Part shown: positions 9,131-19,400 of the stretch, piece by piece
How the letters are laid out: every line of letters begins with the position of its first letter
Numbering within the stretch: position 1 is the first letter of the stretch
Assembly (NCBI RefSeq): GCF_001401755.1
Contig: NZ_AVQK01000010.1
Span: forward strand, 62,001-126,000
DNA length: 64,000 nucleotides
Origin: Aquimarina longa SW024
GTDB lineage: Bacteria; Bacteroidota; Bacteroidia; Flavobacteriales; Flavobacteriaceae
Direction: 5' to 3'
Notes under the pieces: generated by a model
Told to the model about the DNA's origin: nothing
The model's database searches: none
The model's input: the letters and a program-made list of their open reading frames with translations, nothing else
Position numbers and translations under genes: made by a program

Positions 9131-9352
9131 ATGGAATTGATAGAAAAAGCTTTAGAGTTCGAAGGAAGAACTATGAGTAATATGACGACAAGTGATAGAG
9201 TAGAAGCTTCTAGAGAAGCTAGAACACTTATCCTAAGTTTGAATGAAATTTATAAAGAAACCAAAGATTCAGAAATTATGGATCTGATGAAACTTCTTAC
9301 AGCTAAAAAACGTAAAATAGAGAAAAGATTAAAAGGAGGACCTGTTACATAA
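9131..9352 (+). CDS. Small hypothetical protein, 73 aa
   Basis: A charged, helix-rich 73-residue protein with no membrane segment or signal peptide. The pattern (LEFEGRTMSNMTTSDRVEASREARTLILSLNEIYKE) suggests two or three amphipathic helices, and the C-terminus is Lys/Arg-rich (AKKRKIEKRLKGG). I do not recognise a family. Even codon usage and a compositional contrast with the non-coding flanks support a real gene. It is isolated: 570 bp upstream and 816 bp downstream are gene-free. A nucleic-acid-binding or regulatory role would be only a guess. Confidence 0.55.
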   Translation: MELIEKALEFEGRTMSNMTTSDRVEASREARTLILSLNEIYKETKDSEIMDLMKLLTAKKRKIEKRLKGGPVT

Positions 9353-10168
9353 TACAATGTGTATCAGTATAAGCTATGGCTATTTACTGAAAAGAAAGAG
9401 TAATTACAGAACAATAAGATAGATACAAATAACATATTGTAAAATTATTTTTTGTGATTACTTTTAAAACGTATTGATCTATACTCTTAAATCATTTAGA
9501 TATAATCTCTACTACATAAAAGTATAACACATTTATTTATACTAATAAGGATATTGAATAGATGAAAGATTTAATTTAGTTCTGTTATCTATGACTATTT
9601 CTTAGATGAAATAACTCAACTTTCTTTATAGTAATTTCAAAAATTAAACAGGGGATACCACTTGTGTCTTAAAAACATGAATCCAAATCAATTTGTTATA
9701 AGAATTGATTTGGATTTTATACTTTAAATTGTCTACAATAAAAGAACACTGGTTAATCCACATTTATATCTTTTCCAGATTAATAATAAAAGCTCCTTTA
9801 TATATGAATAGAAGAAGTTGATATGCATTTATTATAGTATTCCGAGCATTTTTGTGTACACTAATTTATTATATTAACTATTTTTTACACACACACATAT
9901 ATATTCTATAAAAATAGACAACCATAAGCTACATATATTTTTTCTCGGATAAAGACTTAGGATCTCTTTTTATCCTCAATTAGTTATAAAACATCTCGTT
10001 TCTTCTTTACTGATATTGTAGCTAAGATTTAGTTAATCTTTTTAACGTTAGATTTACGATTTGGGCGTAGTATGTTAATGATTATATAATATTGATTGTT
10101 TACAAATAATAAATATTATAAGCATTTTTGGGTTATATATTCACTATTAGTAAAATTTAAACTCAAAA
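9353..10168. other. Intergenic region, 816 bp
   Basis: No reading frame worth calling was seen. It holds the orphan hairpin at 9680-9716 and the promoter of the SusC operon. A short run of alternating AC occurs near 9888-9898. Confidence 0.4.
9680..9716 (+). terminator. Hairpin without an adjacent gene
   Basis: A 13-bp perfect stem (AATCCAAATCAAT at 9680-9692 and its complement at 9704-9716) with an 11-nt loop and a short T-run. It is 328 bp past the stop of the 73-residue gene, so it may end a long 3' UTR or an unannotated small RNA. Confidence 0.45.
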
Positions 10169-13100
10169 ATGAAAAGTTCACTAACACTTTTTTTAGTACT
10201 ATTTTACTTTTTTTCTACGGTAGTCAGCAGTCAGGAATCTAGTATTAAAGGAATAATTACAGACGGTCAAAGCCCACTTATGGGAGCAAGTATTATACTC
10301 CAAGAGACTCAAAATGGAGTAGTAACAGATTTCGATGGTAATTTTGAAATAACAGCTATTAAAGAAGGACAATATACGGTTATTGTTTCTTACATAGGTT
10401 TTGAAAACAAGGTTATTACAGTTACTACTAATCCTAATGAAACTAAAGATTTAGGAAGTATAGCACTTACTGCTTCGGCAGAATCTTTAGATGAAGTTGT
10501 AGTTACAGCTTTAGGTATAAAGAAAGAAAAAAAACGATTAGGATATGCAGTACAAGAAGTACAAGGAGATGACCTCACCACAGCACGAGAAACAAATGTA
10601 GTCAATTCACTATCAGGTAGAGTTGCAGGAGTTCAGATTACAGGCGGAGGCTCAGGAGTTGGTTCTACATCATTAATTACAATAAGAGGAGAAGGGTCTC
10701 TAACACCAGGAAAAAACTCTCCATTATTTGTAGTAGATGGTATTCCTATAAATAATGAAACCATTAGTGATCGATCAGAAGGGAACTTAGAAACAGATTA
10801 CGGTAATGGAGCCCAAGATATTAACCCTGATGATGTAAAATCTATTACAGTTCTTAAAGGACCTAGTGCTACAGCACTTTATGGATCTCGTGGACTCAAT
10901 GGAGTAATTTTGGTAACGACCAGATCTGGAGAAAAAACAAAAGGATTAGGGATTAGTTTTACACAAAACATAACGTTTGAAGAAGCATTAAGAATACCTA
11001 AGTATCAAAATCAATATGGACAAGGTGCAGGAGGAGAATTTTCATTTCTAGATGGATCAGGAGGGGGTACTAATGATAATATAGATGAAAGTTGGGGACC
11101 AAGATTAAATGGGCAATTAATACCCCAACATGATAGCCCTACAACTAGTGGTTTTAGAGCAGGAGATTTTGCAGTACGACCAAGAAATGCAGATGGTAGT
11201 TTTGCAGATCAGGTTATAGCGACACCTTGGATTGCTAATTCTGGTAATATCGAAGATTTTTTTAGAACAGGATCAACCGTAACTACAAATTTAGCGCTAA
11301 CAGGCGGAAATGAATTAGGTAATGTTAGGCTTTCTATAACGAATTTAGAGAGTGAGGGTATCTTACCTAATACCGATTATGATAGAAGAACCTATGCATT
11401 AAATGGTTCTTATAATTTAGCAAAGTGGTTAAAAATTTCTTCATCTGTTAACTATGTTAATAGTAAAAGTAGCAATCGACCTAACAACTCGTATGGTACA
11501 GAAAATATAATGTATTTATGGGTTTGGTTTGGTCGCCAGATTAATATGAATTCATTGCGTAATTATTGGCAACCAGGATTAGAAGGTAGACAGCAGTTTA
11601 ACTACAATTACAACTGGCATGATAACCCATACTTTACATTACATGAAAACACTAATGCATTTGATAAAAATAGAATATTTGGAAATGCCAGAGTAGACAT
11701 CAATATAACGAAAGATGTATCACTAATGCTACGTTCAGGAGTTGATTATTTTGGAGAATTAAGAGCTAGTAAACGTGCATACAGTACACAACGATTTGCA
11801 AAAGGGCAGTATAGAGAGGATGATATTTTCTTTAAAGAACAGAATACCGATTTTCTTTTGCAGTATACTAAAAACCTACATGAGGATTTTACAATGGGAT
11901 TATCTCTAGGAGGTAATATAAGAGAAGAAGAAAGACGCTATAAGAGGATTAGTGCAAATTCATTATCAGTACCAGGAATTTATAACTTTGAAAATTCAGC
12001 AGAGCCATTAGCAAAAAAACAATTTAATAGCAAGCGTAAAATCAACTCATTATATGCCTTTGCTAATTTTTCATATAAGAATCTATTATTTTTAGATATT
12101 ACAGGTAGAAATGATTGGGCTAGTACTCTAAAAAAAGGAAACAACTCTTATTTTTATCCATCCGTAGGACTTAGTGCTATTGTATCTGATATGGTAGAAT
12201 TACCAGAGGTATTTTCTTTTGTAAAATTACGAGGAGGTTGGGCAGTTGTAGGTAATGATACAGAGCCTTTTTCTTTAAAGAACACATTAGAGTTTAGTAC
12301 TCCCGTAGGTAGCTATCCAGCAGTAAATGCTCCAAAAGTGTTTAAAGATGAAAACCTAAAACCGGAAGAAGCTACTTCTATAGAATTAGGAACAGATATA
12401 CGTTTCTTTAATAATAGATTAGGTTTTGATGTTACGTATTATAAGTCTACAGTAAAAAATCAAATTCTAAAACTACCCGTACCTATTACATCAGGTTTTA
12501 CTTCTAGAATTATCAATGCAGGTGAGATAGAGAATACAGGTATTGAAGTTGTTGTAAATGGAACACCTATAAAGACATCAAGTGGATTTACGTGGGATAC
12601 CAATATTAATTTTGCAAGCTCACGAGGTAAAGTAAAATCATTGATAGACAATTTAAAGAGCTATGATATTTCTTCTAATTATGTTAATGTACAAGCCAGA
12701 GTAGGAGGTAGAATGGGAGATATTTATGGTACTGGATTTGTTACAGTAGATGATCCTAATAGCGAGTTTTTTGGTCAGGTAGTACATAACGAAAAAGGAT
12801 TCGCAGAGCGTGATCCAACCTTAAAAAAATTAGGAAATTACAATCCAGATTTTACAGTAGGTTGGCAAAATACATTTAGTTACAAAGGATTCAATTTTGG
12901 ATTTTTGTTTGATTGGAGACAAGGAGGAGAGATTATGTCTAGGACAACCTTAATCGGAGGTACCTCGGGGATGATGGATTTTACGGCAGTAGGAAGAGAA
13001 ACAGGTATTGTATCACAGGGAGTTATTAAAAATACAGATGGTAGTTATCGTAGAAATGATGTAACTCTTTCTGGAAGAGATTATTACTGGTGGCGTTACA

Positions 13101-13378
13101 ACCGTAATAATGAAGAAGTAGGAATATTTGACGCTTCTTTCTTAAAATTACGAGAAGTACGTATAGGGTATAATTTTCCTAAGAAAATCCTTAGAAAAAC
13201 AGCAATACAGAGTCTATCTGTATCACTAGTAGGAAGGAACCTAGCACTTTGGACAGAGAATCCTCATTTTGATCCAGAAACAGTTTCCTTTAACGGAGGA
13301 GTAATTGTACCAGGAGTAGAGGATATGGCATTACCAAGCTCCAGAAGCTATGGACTAAATCTAAATGTAACATTCTAA
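10169..13378 (+). CDS. SusC/RagA-type TonB-linked outer-membrane transporter
   Basis: A 1069-residue SusC-family protein. After the signal peptide (to about residue 22) come a carboxypeptidase-regulatory-like domain (IKGIITDGQSPLMGASI), the SusC signature VVVTALGIKKEKKRLGYAVQ (around residues 110-130), a plug domain (PLFVVDGIPINN, VLKGPSATALYGSRGLNGVILVTTRSG) and a long barrel ending RSYGLNLNVTF. It imports oligomeric nutrients across the outer membrane with a SusD lid lipoprotein, encoded 10 bp downstream. The third gene of the operon is a phosphatase/phosphodiesterase-superfamily enzyme, so phosphate-containing substrates are more likely than plain polysaccharide. Confidence 0.92.
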   Translation: MKSSLTLFLVLFYFFSTVVSSQESSIKGIITDGQSPLMGASIILQETQNGVVTDFDGNFEITAIKEGQYTVIVSYIGFENKVITVTTNPNETKDLGSIALTASAESLDEVVVTALGIKKEKKRLGYAVQEVQGDDLTTARETNVVNSLSGRVAGVQITGGGSGVGSTSLITIRGEGSLTPGKNSPLFVVDGIPINNETISDRSEGNLETDYGNGAQDINPDDVKSITVLKGPSATALYGSRGLNGVILVTTRSGEKTKGLGISFTQNITFEEALRIPKYQNQYGQGAGGEFSFLDGSGGGTNDNIDESWGPRLNGQLIPQHDSPTTSGFRAGDFAVRPRNADGSFADQVIATPWIANSGNIEDFFRTGSTVTTNLALTGGNELGNVRLSITNLESEGILPNTDYDRRTYALNGSYNLAKWLKISSSVNYVNSKSSNRPNNSYGTENIMYLWVWFGRQINMNSLRNYWQPGLEGRQQFNYNYNWHDNPYFTLHENTNAFDKNRIFGNARVDINITKDVSLMLRSGVDYFGELRASKRAYSTQRFAKGQYREDDIFFKEQNTDFLLQYTKNLHEDFTMGLSLGGNIREEERRYKRISANSLSVPGIYNFENSAEPLAKKQFNSKRKINSLYAFANFSYKNLLFLDITGRNDWASTLKKGNNSYFYPSVGLSAIVSDMVELPEVFSFVKLRGGWAVVGNDTEPFSLKNTLEFSTPVGSYPAVNAPKVFKDENLKPEEATSIELGTDIRFFNNRLGFDVTYYKSTVKNQILKLPVPITSGFTSRIINAGEIENTGIEVVVNGTPIKTSSGFTWDTNINFASSRGKVKSLIDNLKSYDISSNYVNVQARVGGRMGDIYGTGFVTVDDPNSEFFGQVVHNEKGFAERDPTLKKLGNYNPDFTVGWQNTFSYKGFNFGFLFDWRQGGEIMSRTTLIGGTSGMMDFTAVGRETGIVSQGVIKNTDGSYRRNDVTLSGRDYYWWRYNRNNEEVGIFDASFLKLREVRIGYNFPKKILRKTAIQSLSVSLVGRNLALWTENPHFDPETVSFNGGVIVPGVEDMALPSSRSYGLNLNVTF

Positions 13379-13388
13379 AGTAAAAAAA

Positions 13389-14843
13389 ATGAAAAAATAT
13401 ATAACATTAGGCATTTTGTTACTATTACTAATAGTATCATGTACCAACGATTTTGAGGAAACGAATACAAACCCTAATCAGCCAGAAAAAGTAGGTTCAG
13501 ATTTACTGTTGTCTAAAGCGATTTTTACCGTTGCTAACAGAGCAACACAATCAGGATGGGATAGAGGAAATACAGTAGCACAATTAACAGCAAAAATTAA
13601 TTTTACAGGTTTTGATCGTTATGAGTGGAACTCAGAATCTGCTTTATGGGATGAGTACTACGGTATTCTTCCTGAAATAGATATTATCTTAAGAAATTCT
13701 TTAAAAGCAGAAACTAGAAATACAACTTATGAAGGAATCGCTTTAATACTAAGATCCTATGTATTCTCTATACTAACAGACAACTGGGGTAATATTCCCT
13801 TTTCTGAAGCAATAAAAGGACTGGATGGAAATTTTACCCCTAAGTATGATAGTCAACAAGAAATTTATACAACAATCCTTAAAGATTTAAAGAAAGCTGT
13901 AGCTCAGTTATCCTTAGGACAATCAATTGTAATTTCAGGGACAATAAATGGAGGAGATATCTTATACCAGGGAGATACTGATAAATGGATAAAATTTGCT
14001 AATTCATTACAACTACGTTATTTATTAAGAATCTCTAACAAGATAGATGTTGCTACAGCAATAAAAGAGATCGTAGATAGTGGATCTTATATAACAACTA
14101 ATGCAGATAATGCTATGGTACCATATCCAGCAACAGCGCAGACCGATTCTTGGCCTATAAGTACATCTCGAGTAGGTAGTTTTGATGAGCATCGTCTGAG
14201 TCAAACTAGTGAGACGATTCTAAAAAAGTTTAATGACAAACGTTTATTCAAATGGTTTCAACCTACAGATAATCCAGATGATGACCCAAATCTTTATACA
14301 GGTCTTACGAATGGATTAAGTGAGGATAATGCCTCAAATTTTAAAGGAGGGGCAAAAAATGTTTCCAGAGTTAATAAAGCCTATTTTTATGATTCTCCTA
14401 ATAGTGTAAAAGCAGCAATGATACAATCAGCAGAAGTACATTTTATTCTTGCAGAAGCTGCTCAACGTGGATGGATTGCAGCTGATGCAAAAACATTATA
14501 TGAAACAGGGATACAGCACTCTTTTGAGCACTGGGAAGTAGATCAGGATATTAGTGCTTATACTACACAGCCAGGGGTAGCATATGACGATACATTAGAA
14601 ACGATTATAACCCAAAAATGGCTCGCATCATTTTTAGTAGGTTTTGAAGCATGGTATGATTTTAGAAGAACGGGGTTGCCTACTATAATTGTTCCAGGAC
14701 CTGATAATGTCAATAGTAATCAAGTACCTGTGCGGTTCTTATACCCAGACAGTGAACAGACACTAAATAGTGATAACTATAAGCAAACTGTTTCTGAAAT
14801 AGGAGGAAATACAATCAATATAAAAGGTTGGTGGGAAAACTAA
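13389..14843 (+). CDS. SusD/RagB-like nutrient-binding lipoprotein (SusD-like_2)
   Basis: A 484-residue surface lipoprotein. The lipobox IVSC places Cys at residue 18, followed by TNDFEETNTNPNQP, the usual N-terminus of SusD-like_2 proteins. TPR-like helices follow (EGIALILRSYVFSILTDNWGNIPFSEA is characteristic), and the C-terminal part has YDFRRTGLP and RFLYPDSEQ, both hallmarks of the family. It forms the lid of the SusC transporter encoded immediately upstream. The specificity is unknown; the flanking phosphatase gene (17 bp downstream) suggests an organophosphate-type ligand. Confidence 0.9.
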   Translation: MKKYITLGILLLLLIVSCTNDFEETNTNPNQPEKVGSDLLLSKAIFTVANRATQSGWDRGNTVAQLTAKINFTGFDRYEWNSESALWDEYYGILPEIDIILRNSLKAETRNTTYEGIALILRSYVFSILTDNWGNIPFSEAIKGLDGNFTPKYDSQQEIYTTILKDLKKAVAQLSLGQSIVISGTINGGDILYQGDTDKWIKFANSLQLRYLLRISNKIDVATAIKEIVDSGSYITTNADNAMVPYPATAQTDSWPISTSRVGSFDEHRLSQTSETILKKFNDKRLFKWFQPTDNPDDDPNLYTGLTNGLSEDNASNFKGGAKNVSRVNKAYFYDSPNSVKAAMIQSAEVHFILAEAAQRGWIAADAKTLYETGIQHSFEHWEVDQDISAYTTQPGVAYDDTLETIITQKWLASFLVGFEAWYDFRRTGLPTIIVPGPDNVNSNQVPVRFLYPDSEQTLNSDNYKQTVSEIGGNTINIKGWWEN

Positions 14844-14860
14844 TCCATAGGATACGAATT

Positions 14861-15952
14861 ATGAAAAAGTATATCATATTATGTATTTTAACCTTGTGTC
14901 AATTTAGTTCTAAAATAATGGCACAAGAGAAGAATACTCCAAAAATTGTTCTCATCACGATAGATGGATTACGTTGGCAAGAACTATACAGTGGAGCCGA
15001 TCCATTGCTAATCACTAATAAAGATTACGTAAAAGATACCACAAAATTAAAATCAGATTTCTGGAGATCAACACCAAAAGATAGAAGAGAAGTTTTGATG
15101 CCTTTTTTCTGGAAAACCATTGCTGCAAAAGGTCAATTATACGGTAATAGAAGCATAGGTAATAAGGTAGACCTTACAAATGAGATGTGGTTTTCATATC
15201 CTGGTTATAACGAGATTTTAACAGGAGTTGCTGATGATAAAAATATCAATAGTAATGATAAGATAAATAATCCAAATAAAACAGTACTAGAAATCGTAAA
15301 TAATACATCAAAATATAAAGGAAAAGTAGCAGCTTTTGGGAGTTGGGATGTGTTTCCTTATATCGTTAATGAAGAACGCTCTAGAGTTCCTGTTAATGCA
15401 GGTTTTGAAGAAGCAAAAGGTGATAACTTAAGTCAGAGAGAATTATTTTTAAACCAGTTGCAAGAACAGATTCCAAGTCCGTGGAGTTCTGTACGGTTAG
15501 ACGCGTTTACACATCACTATGCAGTAGAATATATGAAAAAAAACCATCCAGAGTTAGTATATATTGCCTATGGAGAAACAGATGATTTTGCTCATGATGG
15601 TGATTATGCGGCATATCTTAAAGCAGCACATAATACTGATAGTCTAATCAAAGAATTGTGGGAGTTAACACAGCAAGACACTTTTTATAAAGATAATACA
15701 GTGTTTATAATTACTACAGACCACGGTAGAGGTACTGATCCTCTAGACACTTGGAAAAGTCATGGAGCAAAGATAAAAGATGCTGGGCAAGTATGGATTG
15801 CTACATTTGGAAAAGGAATAACAACCTTAGGAGAAGTAAATGATACAACGCAGTTGTATAGTAATCAAATTGCAGCTACCGTTGCTGCCATAATGAAGGT
15901 GAAATATACTGTCAAAAAAGCAGGTAAACCTATTCGAAGTATAATCAAATAA
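14861..15952 (+). CDS. Secreted alkaline-phosphatase-superfamily hydrolase
   Basis: A 363-residue secreted enzyme. I start at ATG 14861, which opens a clean signal peptide (MKKYIILCILTLCQF...MAQ). An in-frame upstream start at 14828 would overlap susD and add 11 residues before it. Metal-binding signatures of the alkaline phosphatase/phosphodiesterase superfamily are present: LITIDGLRWQE (Asp), YGETDDFAHDGDY (Asp...His) and ITTDHGRG (Asp-His), plus a late SHGAK. The nucleophile is not certain; the segment FSYPGYNEIL occupies the expected place. It probably hydrolyses a phosphate ester or diester at the surface or in the periplasm for the SusCD pair. Confidence 0.82.
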   Translation: MKKYIILCILTLCQFSSKIMAQEKNTPKIVLITIDGLRWQELYSGADPLLITNKDYVKDTTKLKSDFWRSTPKDRREVLMPFFWKTIAAKGQLYGNRSIGNKVDLTNEMWFSYPGYNEILTGVADDKNINSNDKINNPNKTVLEIVNNTSKYKGKVAAFGSWDVFPYIVNEERSRVPVNAGFEEAKGDNLSQRELFLNQLQEQIPSPWSSVRLDAFTHHYAVEYMKKNHPELVYIAYGETDDFAHDGDYAAYLKAAHNTDSLIKELWELTQQDTFYKDNTVFIITTDHGRGTDPLDTWKSHGAKIKDAGQVWIATFGKGITTLGEVNDTTQLYSNQIAATVAAIMKVKYTVKKAGKPIRSIIK

Positions 15953-16420
15953 ATTGTAAAATAAGACATATAATTAGTTTCTTTTTATCCTTGTTTTTTT
16001 AATAAAACATGATGCGAATTATAAGAGCTATATTCTAAAAAAAACAGTTTAAAAAAGACCTTTTCATTAATTTGAGAGGTCTTTTGTTGTTTTAGTGCAG
16101 TTTTAATCTTATATGTTTGTGGTTTAGCCACATACGAGTAATTGTATTTTTGAATTACATTTGAACTATACTAAATGAATTTTCAAAAACTACTTTATAA
16201 AGAAGGTAGATTTTATAAAAACACAATGTCTTTTGTGTGGTATTAATTATAGAAGGAAAGTATAAAACGATAAATAAAGTTTTGTATTTGACGATTGAGA
16301 ACTACACAACTTATTACACTTTAATTTTTATGAGGTGTGGTATAAATAGTAACGATGTTACCCCTTGAAAAACGTTACAAGTTTTTTGAATTACATTATT
16401 ATTAATTATCCGCTATCTGC
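15953..16420. other. Intergenic region with terminator, 468 bp
   Basis: It contains the terminator at 16053-16090, a small hairpin TGTGG-TTTAG-CCACA near 16120, and the promoter of the giant adhesin gene. No gene was seen. Confidence 0.5.
16053..16090 (+). terminator. Terminator downstream of SusCD-phosphatase operon
   Basis: A 9-bp stem AAAAGACCT (16053-16061) / AGGTCTTTT (16077-16085) with a 15-nt loop and a following T-rich stretch, 100 bp after the phosphatase stop. Confidence 0.7.
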
Positions 16421-19400
16421 ATGAAAAAATATTACATTTTACTTAGTATAATAGTTTTTAATAGTATTGGGGTATATTCTCAATTAAGTGATTTACATTA
16501 TTTACCTCCATTAAAACAAGGTAGTACAGGTGTAGGTTCAATAAATCAGCAACGAGTCTATTTATCAACACCAGAAGCAACACCATTTGATGTAAAGATT
16601 TATCGAGGTACCAATGCTACTCCTATTGCTACTATTACTAACCTATCTAATACAAGTTCGAAAACCTATAATTTAGCAAATGGGAATAATGGTATTACTC
16701 TGGTAAATACTGCTAGTACAGGAACTGTATTAAATACTGCAGGACTGAGGTTTGAAACCTTAGGAGGGCAGAAGTTTTATGTAAATTACAGAGGAAGATC
16801 TAATTCTCAAGCAGCATCATTAACATCAAAAGGAAAAAAAGCTCTTGGTACTTCATTTAAATGGGGAGGAAGACCAAATTATGGAAACGGACATAATACT
16901 TTGAATGCTGTGTTAGGGATTATGGCCACCCAAGATAATACTACAGTTACTATTTTTGATTACGGTTCTGATTGCACATTTAGAAGTGGTAATACTGCTA
17001 ACGGAATAACAGCAGATAATCTTACAATAGTATTAAATGCAGGTCAATCATATGTATTAGAGGCACCTAGAAATAATGGTGTGGCTAATATTGATTGCTG
17101 GTTGGGGGCTTCTATACAATCAAATAAGCAGATAGCGATATCTAATGGTAATTTAAACGGAGCACCTTTGCCGACTAGTAATAGTAGAGATGCAGGGATT
17201 GATCAACCTGTTCCCGAAAATGTATTAGGAAGAGAATATGTGTTTGTTAGAGCAAATGGATCAGATGTTAATGAAACCCCTATAATCATAGGAACTCAGA
17301 ATGGAACTGATATATTTGTTAATGGCTCTAGTACACCGATAACGACAATTAATAAGGGAGATTATTTTGTGATTCCTGGAGCTAATTATTCTTCAGCATC
17401 TGTTGGAGGGAATATGTACGTTACAGCATCTAAAGAAATATATGCATACCAGAATATAGCAGGCTCTAGCGGAATCCAGACAGGAGGTTTAAACTTTATA
17501 GCTCCAGTAAATTGTTTACTACCCTATTTTATGGATAATATCCATAATATAAGAAATATAGCAGGCTTAAATTTTGCAGGAGAAGTTATAATTACAGCTT
17601 CTTCAAGCACTTTAGATACCAATATAAAAGTAACTGATGGTAATGGGAGTGTTACTTTACCACCTTCTGTTCCTGTTACAGGGACTTCGGATTGGAAAAC
17701 AATAACAGTTTCGGGGCTTACAGGAGATGTAAAAGTAGAATCTACAGGACCTGTTGCAGTAGGTTTTTTTGGGGTAAGTGGTAATGCAGGAGTAGCAGGG
17801 TATTTTTCTGGATTTGATACAGTACCCGTTGTAGAGCTAGATACTACGGGTGGAGGCTGTCTTCCTGGGGCAGATATTTTTGAAGTTACAGATGGGTTTG
17901 ATGCCTATCAATGGTTTCAAAATGGAAATCAAGTAGCAGGAGCTACAACAAACGCATATAGTCCATCTGAACCAGGAAATTTTTATGTAAGAGTGACTAG
18001 AGGAGCTTGTACATATGATTCTTCAATCCTGTCCGTATATAATTGTGACCCAGAAATAGTATTGACAAAAACAGTAGATAAAAGCTCAGTAATTGAAGGA
18101 GAAACAGTTACGTTTACGATAACAGTAGAACAGTTAGGAATAAATCCTGCTACCAATCTGATAATTAACGATGCACTCCCTACAGAACTTACATTTGGAG
18201 CAGTCACTCCTAGTTTTGGTACATGGGTCGCCCCTGATTGGATTATTGGAGATATGTATAGAGGAGAAGTTCATACATTAACTGTTCAGGCCACTGTTAA
18301 TGAGGTTTCAATAGGAAGCACGGTCACGAATACGATTAGTAATTCTCAAACAGAAATTGAAGGAGATACATTACCAGATGATGAAACCGAAGATGTAACG
18401 ATCATCAATAATGAATTAGAAATCAACAAAGTAGATCGACCAGCACCTGATGGTAGTTATGATACAGTAGGAGAGGTAATTACTTATGATTTTGTAATTA
18501 AAAACACAGGAAGTCAAGTGATACCCACAGTTACACTTAAAGATCCGAATATTGATATAGGTAGCCTATCACCTATTTCGGTAACTAATCTTGCTGTAGG
18601 TGCCTCAGCAAACTTTACGGCAACCCATACGATTACACAGGCAGATATAGAAGCAGATCAGGTAGTGAATACAGCTATAGCAGAAGGAACATTATCTAAT
18701 GGATTTGTAATTTCAGATATATCTGATGACCCTGATAACCCCAATAGTACTACAGATGATCCTACAATAACAATGATGGATCAAAAAGGAGCACTGGTAT
18801 TAGAAAAAATTGCACAACCAGCACCAGATGGATTATACGATGCATTAGGAGAGGTTATTACTTACGAACTAACAGTTAAGAATACAGGAAATGTAAGTAT
18901 AAATAATGTTACTATTACAGATTCTAATGCCGATGTAGGAAGTATAAACCCTGTATCGATTGCAAACTTACCTGCCGGAACATCAGCAGTATTTACAGCA
19001 AAGCACACAATTATACAAGCTGATTTTGATAATGGAAATGCAACAAATACAGCAACCGTTACTGGTACAGAAGTAGTCGAAGGAACTTTAATAACAGATA
19101 CATCTGATGATCCAACAACAATAACTCCAAATGATGCAACAGTAGTGAGTATACCACAGTATGGACAATTAGATGTAACCAAAGTTAGTAGCCCTCCAGC
19201 AGATGGAGCTTTTGATACTGTTGGAGAGGTAATAACATATACTATCGTAGCAACTAGTGTAGGAAACGTTTCCTTAACAAATATAAATGTAGTAGACCCA
19301 AATGCAGATACCATTGTTTTGCAGAGTACTACAGGTACAGATAGCGGAGGTGATCATATTGTAGATAGTATGCTGCCGACAGAAACTGCTACTTTTATTG

